Shown: positions 1 to 9,756, numbered from the stretch's first letter. The stretch is DNA of 64,000 nt from Heyndrickxia acidicola (GCF_001636425.1 NZ_KV440953.1:1438847-1502846), one strand, 5' to 3'. Notes: generated by a model not told the origin, from the sequence alone. A program made the numbers and translations.

Positions 1-366
1 TTCCTCACGCTGTTTGGGAAATAAAGTATTTTTAATATAGAACCCCGCCTTCTCAAAATCCCTTTCAGAACCAAAACCAATAAGTCTCTCGTTATACTTT
101 CCGGCCTTAACAATATCATCGTATTCTTTTCGGGAAAAAGGTTTTCCTTCATTGTCATTGTTATATAAATATTGCCTTAATTCAGGACCGATCTTTTCCG
201 CTATATATCTGAACTTACCCAGTATAGGAAAATTCCTTAAAACAGCATGCTGCTTTTGTCGATCATCTTTTATAAAAAGATAGAAAAGTAATGCACCTAA
301 TCCGATGAATAGAATGAAAAAAATCAGAGCAAAAAGAATAATTAAATCATTCGCAATAGTATTCAT
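1..366 (-). CDS. FMN-binding glutamate synthase-like protein, N-terminal part (cut by window edge)
   Basis: The gene reads leftwards and runs off the window, so only the first 122 codons are seen. The N-terminus is one hydrophobic helix (about residues 6-32), then KDDRQKQHAVLRNFP and EKIGPELRQYLYNN. This arrangement is typical of the membrane-anchored GltB2-type glutamate synthase family (Bacillus YerD-like): a short anchor, then the segment before the FMN-binding barrel. The barrel itself lies outside the window, so cofactor residues cannot be checked. The ATG at 366 has AGGAGG about 8 nt upstream. The ATG 4 nt earlier is out of frame. The physiological substrate of YerD-type proteins is uncertain. 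Family assignment rests on N-terminal similarity only. Confidence 0.7.
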   Translation of the reverse strand, partial: MNTIANDLIILFALIFFILFIGLGALLFYLFIKDDRQKQHAVLRNFPILGKFRYIAEKIGPELRQYLYNNDNEGKPFSRKEYDDIVKAGKYNERLIGFGSERDFEKAGFYIKNTLFPKQREE

Positions 367-652
367 ACATTTTCCTCCTCGTTTATAAAAAAATGGAATT
401 TCATTTGTTAGCAGGTATGGATGATGGTATGTAAAAGTTCATTTTTTCTTCGGTGTTTTATTCCTTTTTCCACAAAGAATTTTTTTAAAACTATACTGTG
501 TAAATTTCTATGTTGAAAACTGCCCGCTTTAAATAATTTAATAATGACTCATATACAGATCAAAAGCATTTGTACCACCAAGGACCATTGGTATCTTATT
601 GTTTTTTAAGAATACATATATATAAAACTGCCGCGAAAGCGAGGGAAGAAAT

Positions 653-2065
653 TTGATTATTCATGTTGTAAAAAAGGGTGAGACTTTAATTGCAATTGCC
701 CAGCAATATAGCATAAGTACCGGTTCACTCGTAAGAGCAAACGGTCTAGAAAATCCAAATCGCTTGGTAATTGGGCAAGCACTGATCATTCCATATCCCT
801 TCATTCGCTATACTGTCAGGCCTGGTGATACGATTGCCAACATTATAAGCATGTTTGGCGTCCGCTTGGATGAAACTTTGCAATTAAATCATTTAACGGA
901 TCCATCCTCTATCTATCCCGGACAAAGGATTATGATTCCTATTATTACCCATACTGTAAAGCCTGGAGATACACTTGCGTTAATTGCTCAAAAATACGGT
1001 GTAAGTGTTCAGGAAATTATGCAGGAAAATTCAATAGCAAATGCTGGTAATATACGTGTTGGCCAATCCTTAAGGATTCCTGCACCTTTTAAAAAGACCA
1101 TTGAAGTAAATGCTTTTACAACTGTTTTTGGTCAGGCTGGAGCGAGAGAAGTAAAGGATGTCGCTCATGATCTTACATATGTTGCTCCATTTGGATATCG
1201 GATAAGAAAAAACGGCTCGCTTGACCCTTTAGATGATGTTCCGACAATACGAGCTGCAATGAATGGTAGGGTCCTGCCCATAATGGCCATCACAAATTTT
1301 TCCGCTACGGAAACCGGCACGTCTCTTGCCCATACGATTCTTTCAAATGATGGACTTGTGGACCAATTGCTTACCAATATACTTTTAACCATGAAAAACA
1401 AAGGATACAAAGGGTTGAACATTGATTTTGAAAATGTCTCACCAGCTGATCGAGAAAATTACAATCGTTTTTTAGAAAAAGCTGTAACGCGTTTACACCC
1501 TGAGGGATACAATGTTTCCTCCTCTCTTGCACCCAAAACGAGTTCAGAACAAAAAGGGCTTTTATATGAAGCACATGATTACCAGGCTCACGGGAGGATT
1601 CTTGATTTCGTCATTCCTATGACCTATGAATGGGGCTACCGTCTCGGTCCCCCTCAAGCAATATCACCGCTTAACTTAATGAAACAAGTAATCGAGTATG
1701 CTGTGACGGTAGTGCCAAGCAATAAAATTCTTCTCGGGTTCCAGGTTTATGCAAGAGACTGGCTGCTCCCTCATAAAGAAGGACAGGAGGCAGAAACCTT
1801 CGATATGCAGGAAGCATTACGAAGAGCTATCCGTTATAACGCGACAATTCAATATAATCAAACCTCCCAATCACCTTTTTTTAGGTATACTGACAACCAG
1901 GGAAGGCAGCATGAGGTTTGGTTTGAAGATGCCCGAAGCGCCCAGGCTAAGCTCAATTTAGTGAAAGAATTTAATCTAAAAGGAGTCAGCTATTGGGTAT
2001 TAGGGTATCCTTTCCCTCAAAATTGGACACTTCTGGAGAATAATTTCGTCATTAAAAAATTTTAA
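653..2065 (+). CDS. LysM-repeat glycosyl hydrolase family 18 protein (SleL/YaaH/YdhD-like)
   Basis: Probable peptidoglycan N-acetylglucosaminidase of the spore cortex or coat type. Three LysM modules are visible at about residues 2-48, 52-97 and 99-145, each with the K/RPGDT..IA pattern and a closing IP. A GH18 barrel follows from about 150 to the end. The catalytic strand reads GLNIDFENV, giving the D-x-E pair Asp258/Glu260 of the SleL/YaaH group. At 470 aa it is slightly longer than two-LysM homologues (about 430 aa), which the third LysM explains. There is no signal peptide, as in SleL-type proteins that reach the spore coat without Sec export. Start is TTG 653 with GAGGGA 6 nt upstream. 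The gene stands alone and ends in a strong terminator. No clear sporulation promoter was found. Confidence 0.88.
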   Translation: MIIHVVKKGETLIAIAQQYSISTGSLVRANGLENPNRLVIGQALIIPYPFIRYTVRPGDTIANIISMFGVRLDETLQLNHLTDPSSIYPGQRIMIPIITHTVKPGDTLALIAQKYGVSVQEIMQENSIANAGNIRVGQSLRIPAPFKKTIEVNAFTTVFGQAGAREVKDVAHDLTYVAPFGYRIRKNGSLDPLDDVPTIRAAMNGRVLPIMAITNFSATETGTSLAHTILSNDGLVDQLLTNILLTMKNKGYKGLNIDFENVSPADRENYNRFLEKAVTRLHPEGYNVSSSLAPKTSSEQKGLLYEAHDYQAHGRILDFVIPMTYEWGYRLGPPQAISPLNLMKQVIEYAVTVVPSNKILLGFQVYARDWLLPHKEGQEAETFDMQEALRRAIRYNATIQYNQTSQSPFFRYTDNQGRQHEVWFEDARSAQAKLNLVKEFNLKGVSYWVLGYPFPQNWTLLENNFVIKKF

Positions 2066-2074
2066 ATTCAGAAT

Positions 2075-2129
2075 AAAAAGGGTGACTCCAATCGGCCGCA
2101 TTGAGCAGTCGATTGGAGTCACCCTTTTT
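2075..2129 (+). terminator. Intrinsic terminator of the LysM/GH18 gene
   Basis: Perfect 20-bp inverted repeat: arm 2075-2094 pairs with 2110-2129 around a 15-nt loop, and the right arm ends in a T run. It starts 10 bp after the stop codon. Confidence 0.93.
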
Positions 2130-2142
2130 ACTTTTAGATAAA

Positions 2143-2304
2143 GGCTGTTTTCGCGTAGATTGTTGCTTTTCGAAAAAGTATTAAATTCGTTTAAAGTGAT
2201 TCTTGGTGGCATCTTTTCGTAAGCAATTCACAGGTTTACTACAGAGCCTGTGATTTTCATTGTTTTTTTGTGTTAAATAGAAACAAAGTTTTACGAAAAG
2301 AGCC
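2143..2304. repeat. Family I MITE-like element, copy A
   Basis: A 162-bp element with imperfect terminal inverted repeats. The left end reads GGCTGTTTTCGCGTAGATTG. The right end, reverse complemented, begins GGCTCTTTTCGTAAAACTTT. Flanks are tagataaa (2135-2142) and tcggtaaa (2305-2312), a decayed 8-bp target duplication (6 of 8 match). It lies 13 bp beyond the terminator of the LysM gene. No coding capacity. Confidence 0.82.
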
Positions 2305-2312
2305 TCGGTAAA

Positions 2313-2942
2313 AAAAAGAGAAAAAGCAGAGGGCAATCTTACACTTATTTGTGCCTCTCTTTACTTCTGGTTGTTTATTTACCCCTATTTCTTGAAATTT
2401 CGGGCAATACAAACGCAGACCCCATCTACCCTTATTTTTAGAAAGCCGCTTCAGATAAACTAATTGAAGAAGCGTTAATAACTTTAATTTACTAGAGGTC
2501 ACATTGTTTAAGGTGAAACGATATCCCCGATAAATATTTTATTCACCTATAAAGACCGTCTCCGCAAGAAATGACAATACACTTTTTTCATTTTTTCTCT
2601 CTTCATTTTGCCGAAATTCAAATTTAAGATATGTTATAATTCTTTTAATCTTTGCCTCTATTAAAGATAGATTTCCAGGGACTGATTGGATACGGGATAT
2701 GAAACAAACGAGCTACGAGGAGACCCAACAGGAACTTGCAACAAGGATGCTCCCACCGCCAGAGAAAATCAACTGGTGCAAAATAAATTGAGTAAATCTT
2801 TTACTATTATTCCGCCCAAGACAATTCTTTCAATAACCATAAGAAAACCCAATTAAGCGCATTTCATTAAATATCAATTTTATTCAAACAGAAATTTACC
2901 AGAGCCTTCTATTAAATACTTTTAAAAAGGAGATCATCACTT
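2313..2942. other. Non-coding stretch with a decayed family IV repeat
   Basis: No convincing gene was found in these 630 bp. An 81-codon leftward frame at 2257-2502 lacks a ribosome binding site and a recognisable protein signature. About 2690-2785 resembles, in reverse orientation, the widespread Bacillaceae repeat (compare 30,440-30,930), with decayed versions of its GTTGATTTCCGCT and GGTCTCCTCGT motifs. The last 100 bp should hold the promoter of the next gene, but no strong -35/-10 pair stands out. Confidence 0.5.
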
Positions 2943-5006
2943 ATGAAAAGTTATCTCGATCAACAGGATGGCGTCTTTCCTTCTGTCTGCTCCCTCGATT
3001 GCCCTGATCAATGCGGCCTTCTTATACATAAGCAAGAGGGTAAAATCATAAAAGTGGAGGGAGATCCAAACCATCCCGTTACTAAGGGGAATATTTGCAA
3101 CAAAGTGAGAAACATGACAGAAAGGATTTATGATTCTAAGCGGCTGGCATATCCACTTAAACGGGCAGGAGCAAAAGGAGAGAAAAAATTTGTCCGGATT
3201 TCCTGGGATGAGGCCCTGAATATTATTACTTCAAAATGGAAGGAATTATTAGATAAACATGGCCCCGAAAGCATCCTGCCATACAGTTTTTACGGTAACA
3301 TGGGAAGGGTTAATTCTGAAGGAATGGACCGCCGTTTCTTCCATTATCTTGGTGCAAGCCGGCTTGATCGGACGATTTGTAATTCTGCCGGCTCAGTCGG
3401 ATATCGATATACAATGGGCGGGAGCCTCGGAACAGATCCTGAAGATACAGATGAAGCCAAACTATTCATCTTTTGGGGCATAAATGCAGTAAGCACCAAT
3501 ATGCATCAGATTGCCCTCGCACAGAAAGCACGTCAAAATGGTGCAAAAATTATCGTTATTGATGTACATAAAAATCAAACCGGACGCTTTGCTGACTGGT
3601 TTATCCCCATCCTTCCCGGAACTGACGCTGCTCTTGCACTGGGTCTAATGAATATTCTTTTTTCAGAGGATTTAGCCAACGAGGAGTTTTTAGGTGAATT
3701 TACGATTGGATACGAAGAATTAAGAGAACATGTTAAGAAATATACTCCCAAAAGAGTATCTGCAATAACTGGTATTCCGGTTGAAGACATTTATAAACTT
3801 GCGCGTATGTATGGAAAAACGGCCCCTTCTTTTATAAGGATAGGAAATGGATTACAGCATCATGATAATGGCGGAATGTGTATTCGGACCATTGCCTGTC
3901 TCCCTGCCATTACAGGACAGTGGCTTTATAAAGGCGGAGGTGCGTTAAAAGGAAATTCTGCCTTTCTTGCTCTGAATTCTACTTCATTAGAAAGACCGGA
4001 CTTGCTTGAAAATAAAAAGACACGAACCATCAACATGAATCTGCTCGGAAACGCTCTGCTTGAAGCGAATCCTCCCATTCATTCCCTTTATGTATACAAT
4101 AGTAATCCCGCTGTGGTAGCACCTGAATTAAATAAAGTAAAAAAAGGACTGCTGCGGGAAGATCTTTTTACAGTGGTTCATGATCTTTTTATTACTGAGA
4201 CAGCAGACTATGCTGATATTGTCCTTCCAGCAACGTCTTCTTTTGAAACAACTGATCTATACACATCCTACTGGCATCATTATGCTCAGTTGCAGCAGCC
4301 GGTTATTCAACCATTTGGAGAGTCAAAATCCAACTCAGAGGTATTCAGGCTATTAGCAAATTACATGGGATTTGAACATCAGTCTTTAAAAGATACAGAC
4401 AGTGATATGATTGAACAAGCAATGAATAATCCCAATAACCCTGCCATTTCAGGCTACGGCTATACTGAATTGCTGAACCATCAATATTTAAAAGCAGACA
4501 GAAAGCCATTATTTCCAGGCAGGCTTCCTACACCAAGCGGTAAGATTGAATTGTACTCGGAAACCATGCTGCAAGACGGATTGCCACCTCTTCCTACATA
4601 TATTCCTTTGGTATTTGAAGAAGACTTTTTCTATCAATTTGTACCTGGTCCGAATCATCATTTTCTCAATTCCACTTTTTCAAATAACAAAAAACATAGG
4701 ACATTGGAAAAACAGCCGCGTGTATTCATTAATAAGGACGATGCACGTAAAGAAGGCATCATGGACGGAGATTATGTGAGAGTTTGGAATAAACGGGGAG
4801 AATGTGTCCTTAAAGCTTCTGTTGGTGAGGATGTCCTTCAAGGAGTGCTTGTCAGCCAGGGCCTTTGGTCCGACCAGCCAGGAACACGCCAGCTTGTGAA
4901 TGAATTGACTCCAGATCGGATTGCAGATATGGGAGGCGGAGCCACTTTTTTTTCTGGGCGTGTAAATATTGAAAAGATAACGATATCTTCAACCTTAAAT
5001 CAATGA
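2943..5006 (+). CDS. Molybdopterin-dependent oxidoreductase (YoaE-like)
   Basis: Member of the bis-MGD/[4Fe-4S] oxidoreductase superfamily (formate dehydrogenase, thiosulfate reductase, DMSO reductase relatives), 687 aa. The N-terminal iron-sulfur motif is C16-x3-C20-x3-C24-x27-C52. Next come the molybdopterin-binding core (SWDEAL, NSAGSVGY) and the C-terminal dinucleotide-binding domain from about residue 565 (VFINKDDARKEGIMDGDYVRVWN). There is no Tat signal, so it is probably cytoplasmic. Length and N-terminus resemble B. subtilis YoaE, whose substrate is unknown. Start ATG 2943 has AAAAGGAG upstream. No accessory subunit or cofactor gene is adjacent. The electron donor and acceptor cannot be inferred. 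Confidence 0.87.
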   Translation: MKSYLDQQDGVFPSVCSLDCPDQCGLLIHKQEGKIIKVEGDPNHPVTKGNICNKVRNMTERIYDSKRLAYPLKRAGAKGEKKFVRISWDEALNIITSKWKELLDKHGPESILPYSFYGNMGRVNSEGMDRRFFHYLGASRLDRTICNSAGSVGYRYTMGGSLGTDPEDTDEAKLFIFWGINAVSTNMHQIALAQKARQNGAKIIVIDVHKNQTGRFADWFIPILPGTDAALALGLMNILFSEDLANEEFLGEFTIGYEELREHVKKYTPKRVSAITGIPVEDIYKLARMYGKTAPSFIRIGNGLQHHDNGGMCIRTIACLPAITGQWLYKGGGALKGNSAFLALNSTSLERPDLLENKKTRTINMNLLGNALLEANPPIHSLYVYNSNPAVVAPELNKVKKGLLREDLFTVVHDLFITETADYADIVLPATSSFETTDLYTSYWHHYAQLQQPVIQPFGESKSNSEVFRLLANYMGFEHQSLKDTDSDMIEQAMNNPNNPAISGYGYTELLNHQYLKADRKPLFPGRLPTPSGKIELYSETMLQDGLPPLPTYIPLVFEEDFFYQFVPGPNHHFLNSTFSNNKKHRTLEKQPRVFINKDDARKEGIMDGDYVRVWNKRGECVLKASVGEDVLQGVLVSQGLWSDQPGTRQLVNELTPDRIADMGGGATFFSGRVNIEKITISSTLNQ

Positions 5007-5008
5007 AA

Positions 5009-5360
5009 AGAGGCTGCCCAAAATGGTGCAAAGATACCAAGTGACCTTGGCTACAGTAATTTTTTTGCTTGTTGGTTTCCATGTTTATGGGGATCCCCCA
5101 AGAACTTGCTTAACTTGTAGGAGTCTTTTGCCTTCGACTCTAATTAACGTTGAATCCAAACAATCTTTGGGTATTACTAGATATGCTCAGCTCTATTCGT
5201 TCTGCCTGTTCTTTTCTGCTCAAAAAGATTCTTAGCAGATAGACACCATGCTATTATTCGCATCAATTGTTCTTCTTCCCTTTTTCCTTCTTCTGTTCAA
5301 AAATAAAAAAGAGGTAACTTAAAAGGCCGCTTATAACCGCCTTTTGAGTTGCCCTCTTTA
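5009..5360. repeat. Family III repeat, copy 1 (about 350 bp)
   Basis: Begins 2 bp after the stop codon of the molybdopterin gene with agaggctgcccaaaatgg and ends in a long hairpin (about 5306-5360: gaggtaacttaaaagg pairing with ccttttgagttgccctc). A second near-full copy is at 41,641-42,141, a 3' copy at 35,071-35,243 and a fragment at about 33,372-33,417. The outer ends form an imperfect inverted repeat of the type AAAGAGGsTGnCnCAAAA. This suggests a non-autonomous insertion sequence derivative. No transposase frame is present. Confidence 0.75.
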
Positions 5361-5364
5361 TCTT

Positions 5365-5523
5365 GGCTGTTTTTGCATAGATTGCTTTTCGCAAAAGTGT
5401 TAAATCCGTAATAAGTAAGGCATCATGGCAACTTTTCGTCTTCAGTCATTTTGTTTTCAATCCTGAGCCCTGTGTACCCTAGATTCATTTATACTAGCAG
5501 CAACAAAGTTTACGAAAAGAGCC
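5365..5523. repeat. Family I MITE-like element, copy B
   Basis: A 159-bp element bounded by GGCTGTTTTTGC and GTTTACGAAAAGAGCC. It is flanked by a perfect 8-bp direct repeat, tttatctt at 5357-5364 and 5524-5531. The right-hand duplication ends one base before the katE stop codon (5532), and the left flank is the hairpin end of family III copy 1. It sits between convergent genes. Confidence 0.92.
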
Positions 5524-5531
5524 TTTATCTT

Positions 5532-7628
5532 TTATAGTTGACGATCCCAATGCCGCAGAGGGATCGCATCTGTCAATTCTTTTGCAAATCGGCCTTTTTC
5601 CTCCCATTTCTGATATATTATCAGCCCAGGGACAGAAGAAACCGGTTCTAAACCATCCGGAATGCCAGCAGCCTTCAGCACGGGAAGTGCCTCTTTCCCA
5701 ATTCCAATGGCTTTAAAGTGAGAAAAAGCATCTTGCAGAAACATTTTGGTTTCTTTTTGAGCAGCAAGCTTTTCAACAGAGCTTTCTCCTCCAGCTACAT
5801 ACAATGCATCGTATAATACGGAGTCCTCTGTCAAAAGAGTACCATTCACTTCAAGTTCCTTACCATCCAAACTTTTAATCATTCCAAGGTTTTGGCTGAT
5901 TACATGAGTAGTGGCACCTGATTTTTCCAGTTCTTCAAGAACGGCGGCTACCTCTTCAGCATGAAAGCCATCAGCAGCTAATAGGGCCACTTTCCTTGTT
6001 TTAGGAACAGCCTTTGTATTTAATTGACTTAGTGCCGGTGAAGACTCGGTTACTTCTGAAGGAGAGCTGCCTGCAGGAACTGCTGCCCCCACTCCCTTCG
6101 CTACTTCTTCTGCCAAAGTGGAGTCAATATTACTGAGTACATTTACAACCTGCTGCTGTACATCCTTTGACTTCACTTTGCCTACTTCAAATCGGAATGC
6201 TTTAATGATGTGCTTTTTTTCTACATTAGACATGCTGTTCCAGAAAAGCTTTGCCTGGCTGTAATGATCTTCAAAGCTTTCACTGCGCTTTCTGATTTTA
6301 CGGCCTTCAACTTTTTCCTGATAATGAACATAGCCGCCTTCTTCTTCAGTCGCAGGACTTGGATCATTATTTTGCAGCGAGTTATTATGGTAAGCAACAG
6401 GCCCTTTATTAATTGTCATCCGGTGATAACCGTCGTATTGATTATTATGGAAAGGACAAACAGGACGATTAATCGGAATTTCATGGAAATTAGGGCCGCC
6501 CAATCGGATTAATTGTGTATCCGTATAGGAAAACAGCCTGCCCTGCAGCAGCGGGTCATTTGTAAAGTCGATACCAGGTACTACATTCCCAGGATGCATA
6601 GCTACTTGCTCCGTCTCGGCAAAAACATTATCAACATTTTGGTTTAATGTCATTTTACCAATAATTTTAACGGGGATTTTCTCTTCCGGCCAAAGCTTTG
6701 TAGGATCCAGTACATCAAAATCAAAATTAAACTCGTCCACTTCTTCAATGATCTGTATTCCCAATTCATATTCAGGATAATTCTTCATTTCGATCGCTTC
6801 CCAAAGGTCCCGCCGATGGAAATCCGGATCTTTTCCTGCAATTTTTTGTGCCTCATCCCAAACGAGTGAGTGGACACCAAGGACAGGCTTCCAATGAAAT
6901 TTTACAAATCTGCCCTTTCCTTCTGCATTCACCAATCGGTAGGTGTGCACTCCAAACCCTTCCATCATTCGATAGCTTCGTGGGATTGCACGATCGGACA
7001 TTGCCCACATAATCATATGGGCAGATTCTGTATTATTGGCAATAAAGTCCCAAAAAGTATCATGTGCTGTGGAGGCCTGAGGGATCTCATTATGCGGTTC
7101 CGGTTTAAAGGAATGAACAAGATCAGGAAACTTTATCGCATCCTGGATAAAAAAGACGGGAATATTATTACCAACTAAATCGTAATTTCCTTCTTCAGTA
7201 TAAAATTTTGTTGCAAATCCCCTAACATCACGGACTGTATCACTGGAGCCCTTTGAACCGGCGACTGTAGAAAAACGGACAAAGACAGGGGTTTTCACTG
7301 CAGGATCCTGTAAAAATTTTGCTTTTGTGAATTCCGACATAGATTCATATACCTGAAATACTCCATGGGCAGCATATCCTCTTGCGTGCACTACACGTTC
7401 AGGAATACGTTCGTGGTCAAAATGAGTCATTTTTTCACGGAAATGGAAATCCTCCAGCAATGTGGGTCCGCGATCTCCTGCCTTCAAAGAATGTTCATCA
7501 TCTGAAACCTTTAAACCTTGATTAGTGGTAAGCTTTTTACTCTTATTGTCCACTCGATAGTTTTCAAGCTGCTCATTTTTCCGGTTTTCAAAGACGTCAT
7601 CTACTTTCTTTTGATCCTTGTTTTCCAA
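5532..7628 (-). CDS. katE: Large-subunit (HPII-type) catalase
   Basis: Decomposes hydrogen peroxide in the cytoplasm. At 698 aa it belongs to the large clade 2 catalases. Visible features: N-terminal extension, distal haem His81 (RVVHARG), the GNN pair at Asn154/155, and the proximal haem Tyr368 within RLFSYTDTQ. A C-terminal flavodoxin/DJ-1-like domain runs from about residue 535 (VALLAADGFHAEEV) to the end, present in clade 2 enzymes and absent from small-subunit catalases. B. subtilis KatE is similar in size and depends on SigB. Start is TTG 7628 with AGGAGG 8 nt upstream. A SigB-type promoter lies 82 bp upstream. The 3' end abuts a family I element. Confidence 0.96.
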   Translation of the reverse strand: MENKDQKKVDDVFENRKNEQLENYRVDNKSKKLTTNQGLKVSDDEHSLKAGDRGPTLLEDFHFREKMTHFDHERIPERVVHARGYAAHGVFQVYESMSEFTKAKFLQDPAVKTPVFVRFSTVAGSKGSSDTVRDVRGFATKFYTEEGNYDLVGNNIPVFFIQDAIKFPDLVHSFKPEPHNEIPQASTAHDTFWDFIANNTESAHMIMWAMSDRAIPRSYRMMEGFGVHTYRLVNAEGKGRFVKFHWKPVLGVHSLVWDEAQKIAGKDPDFHRRDLWEAIEMKNYPEYELGIQIIEEVDEFNFDFDVLDPTKLWPEEKIPVKIIGKMTLNQNVDNVFAETEQVAMHPGNVVPGIDFTNDPLLQGRLFSYTDTQLIRLGGPNFHEIPINRPVCPFHNNQYDGYHRMTINKGPVAYHNNSLQNNDPSPATEEEGGYVHYQEKVEGRKIRKRSESFEDHYSQAKLFWNSMSNVEKKHIIKAFRFEVGKVKSKDVQQQVVNVLSNIDSTLAEEVAKGVGAAVPAGSSPSEVTESSPALSQLNTKAVPKTRKVALLAADGFHAEEVAAVLEELEKSGATTHVISQNLGMIKSLDGKELEVNGTLLTEDSVLYDALYVAGGESSVEKLAAQKETKMFLQDAFSHFKAIGIGKEALPVLKAAGIPDGLEPVSSVPGLIIYQKWEEKGRFAKELTDAIPLRHWDRQL

Positions 7629-7709
7629 TGAAACAACCTCCTGAGCTAGATATAGATTTGTTTTGCGATATGTATGTTCTTATATCCATCTTTATCGCCT
7701 AACAATGAA

Positions 7710-7734
7710 TTACCCTCTTGCTTGTCTGATAAAC
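7710..7734 (-). promoter_or_regulatory. Sigma-B promoter of katE
   Basis: On the minus strand GTTTAT (7734-7729), 13 bp spacer, GGGTAA (7715-7710). This fits the sigma-B consensus GTTTaa-N12/15-GGGTAt, with 82 bp to the TTG start. B. subtilis katE is an established SigB regulon member, so position and sequence agree. Confidence 0.85.
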
Positions 7735-7909
7735 CGGTCGATAAGCTCCTTTTCTAAAAGAGAAGTATATATCCCTCCTGCCATCTGCAGGCAAAATTCT
7801 TTAAGGGATACAGAACACTTGGTACAATATGTGTATTTCCTCTTCGCAAAAATTTTACCTTAATCTTTTGAAGAGGCTTATCTATTTACTAAAGAAAGAA
7901 GCTGACAAG

Positions 7910-8950
7910 ATGTTTAAAAAGAAAACAAGCTTACAAAAAGATAAACAATTATCTGATATTTCTTACTCAGTCCTTGACCTTTCTCCCATCCTGTCAGGCG
8001 GCAGTGCAGCTGAATCTCTCCAAAATACACTTGACCTGGCTCAGCGTGCAGAAAAGTGGGGATATACACGTTACTGGCTGGCAGAACATCACAATATGCC
8101 AGGTATTGCAAGCTCTGCAACATCTGTCGTTATTGGGCATGTGGCGGCTGGCACCTCCAGCATTCGGGTCGGTTCCGGTGGGATTATGCTTCCCAACCAT
8201 GCCCCTCTTGTCATTGCAGAGCAATTTGGTACACTGGAATCTCTTTTTCCGGGGCGCATAGATTTAGGTTTAGGCCGCGCGCCAGGTACAGACCAGATTA
8301 CTGCTCATGCACTTCGGAGGGACAGAAGAAGTGACGGAGAAGATTTTCCGCACCAGCTTGCTGAGCTGAGGGCTTATTTTGATCCTTCATTATCTACTGC
8401 AAAAATGCCGGTCAGAGCCATTCCGGGAGAGGGCTTAAACATCCCTATCTGGCTGCTTGGTTCCAGTGGATTTAGCGCTCAGCTTGCAGGGAGCCTTGGT
8501 TTGCCGTTTGCATTTGCCAGCCATTTTTCTCCTGAAAATACTTTGCCAGCGTTAGAACTTTACCGCAGTTATTTCCAGCCATCGGACATTCTTGACGAAC
8601 CTTATGCTATGGTTGGCATAAATGTCATAGCAGCAGATCAACAAAAAGATGCAGAAAAGCTTGCTACCTCCATGCAGCAGCAATTCTTAAATCTAATTCG
8701 AAATAATCCCGCTCCTCTTCAGCCGCCTATTGATGATATCAATAAAGCAGCCAGCGATTATGAAAAAGCGCTGCTCCTCCAAAGAACCGGTTCCTCTATT
8801 GTAGGAGATGCCAATACTGTAAAAGAAAAACTTCAACACTTTTTAGAGGATACGCGGGCAGACGAAATTATGATCAATTCTCAAATTTTTGATCACCATG
8901 CACGGCTTAGATCCTACGAAATTACTGCAGATATTATGAAAAAGGCATAA
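7910..8950 (+). CDS. Luciferase-like (LLM class) flavin-dependent oxidoreductase
   Basis: A bacterial-luciferase-family monooxygenase using reduced flavin. The N-terminal barrel shows [24 protein letters not shown] and [14 protein letters not shown], the signatures of the LLM MsnO8-type subgroup (B. subtilis YceB, YddN and YvbT relatives). Residues [17 protein letters not shown] in the middle are also typical. The chosen start MFKKK gives 346 aa, normal for the family. An in-frame ATG at 7829 would add 27 residues but has no ribosome binding site, while the site before 7910 is itself only a weak purine stretch. Substrate unknown. Divergent from katE and ended by a hairpin. Confidence 0.88.
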   Translation: MFKKKTSLQKDKQLSDISYSVLDLSPILSGGSAAESLQNTLDLAQRAEKWGYTRYWLAEHHNMPGIASSATSVVIGHVAAGTSSIRVGSGGIMLPNHAPLVIAEQFGTLESLFPGRIDLGLGRAPGTDQITAHALRRDRRSDGEDFPHQLAELRAYFDPSLSTAKMPVRAIPGEGLNIPIWLLGSSGFSAQLAGSLGLPFAFASHFSPENTLPALELYRSYFQPSDILDEPYAMVGINVIAADQQKDAEKLATSMQQQFLNLIRNNPAPLQPPIDDINKAASDYEKALLLQRTGSSIVGDANTVKEKLQHFLEDTRADEIMINSQIFDHHARLRSYEITADIMKKA

Positions 8951-8962
8951 GAATTATTTCAC

Positions 8963-8993
8963 AGCACTTCAATTAATGAAGTGCTTCTATTTT
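8963..8993 (+). terminator. Terminator of the LLM oxidoreductase gene
   Basis: agcacttca (8963-8971) pairs with tgaagtgct (8977-8985) around 5 nt, followed by tctatttt. Confidence 0.78.
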
Positions 8994-9085
8994 GTTCCCG
9001 CATTTCAAATTTAGAAGTTATATAAACCCTCGCGAAAATTCCGAATAATAGATATAATTTAAAAAAAGAAAAGGGGGAATCTCGT

Positions 9086-9727
9086 ATGATCATAAAGAAA
9101 GGCACCGTTCCTGGCTTTAAAAAAATAGAAGTTCCGTATCTTCATATTAAACAGGAAGAGGCATCCAATAAGCTGGCTATTATTCTGCCTGGACTGGGCT
9201 ACACCTCCCAGGCACCGCTGCTTCATTATTCATGCAGTATTTTTTTACATAAAGGTTTTGATGTTCTACAAGTGAATTATCAATATTTTAGAGAAGAATA
9301 TAAGGAGTTTAGCAAGGAGGAGCTGGATGAAGCAGTTAGAAAAGACGCGAATGCAGTTATTAATGAAATTTTAAAGGAATCCTCTTATGAAGTCTTTTAT
9401 TTAATTGGAAAATCCATTGGCACGATTAGCCTAAGTTCTGAAATAAAGCGAGAGCGTTTTAAACATGCAAAAGTCATTTGGCTAACCCCTTTGATTAAAC
9501 GGGTGGATATAAAACAATCGATGCTGACAAGCACACAGAAAGGCCTATGCTTCATAGGGGATCAGGATCCCATTTACAATGAAGATGCTTTTAACCAATT
9601 ACACAAAAACACAAATCTCACCTTACGCCTTATTCACGGTGCCGACCATAGCCTCGAGTATCCTGAAAAACCTGTAGAATCCATAGATGTTTTAAAAAAC
9701 GTTATAGTAGAAATGGCTAAATTTTAA
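9086..9727 (+). CDS. Small alpha/beta-hydrolase family protein
   Basis: 213 aa with a full alpha/beta-hydrolase fold pattern: a strand then the PGLGY oxyanion loop (about 35-39), the nucleophile elbow G-K-S110-I-G, an acid in FIGDQD161P and the catalytic His188 in GADHSLEY. There is no signal peptide, so it is presumably a cytoplasmic esterase or acyl-hydrolase. The short length, with no lid domain, resembles the KANL3/Tex30-like dienelactone-hydrolase relatives. Start ATG 9086 has AAGGGGG upstream. Single-gene unit. Substrate cannot be predicted. Confidence 0.8.
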   Translation: MIIKKGTVPGFKKIEVPYLHIKQEEASNKLAIILPGLGYTSQAPLLHYSCSIFLHKGFDVLQVNYQYFREEYKEFSKEELDEAVRKDANAVINEILKESSYEVFYLIGKSIGTISLSSEIKRERFKHAKVIWLTPLIKRVDIKQSMLTSTQKGLCFIGDQDPIYNEDAFNQLHKNTNLTLRLIHGADHSLEYPEKPVESIDVLKNVIVEMAKF

Positions 9728-9753
9728 AAACGCGGCAGGTCCGCGTTTTTTTT
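9726..9753 (+). terminator. Terminator of the alpha/beta-hydrolase gene
   Basis: aaaaacgcgg (9726-9735) pairs with ccgcgttttt (9741-9750) around a 5-nt loop, with eight Ts. It overlaps the stop codon region. Confidence 0.92.
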
Positions 9754-9756
9754 GAT

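Noticed and set aside
491-530. Possible family II remnant (tgtgtaaatttctatgttgaa, aactgcccgc)
   Set aside because: Resembles one arm of the element at 26,691 but is too short and diverged to call.
2257-2502. 81-codon leftward open frame
   Set aside because: No ribosome binding site, overlaps the right end of a family I element, and its product has no recognisable family.
6210-6512. 100-codon frame antisense to katE (also one at 6870-7178)
   Set aside because: Shadow of a well-supported gene. No start context.
7994-8334. Several overlapping frames of 70-95 codons on both strands
   Set aside because: All lie inside the LLM oxidoreductase gene, which has clear family motifs.
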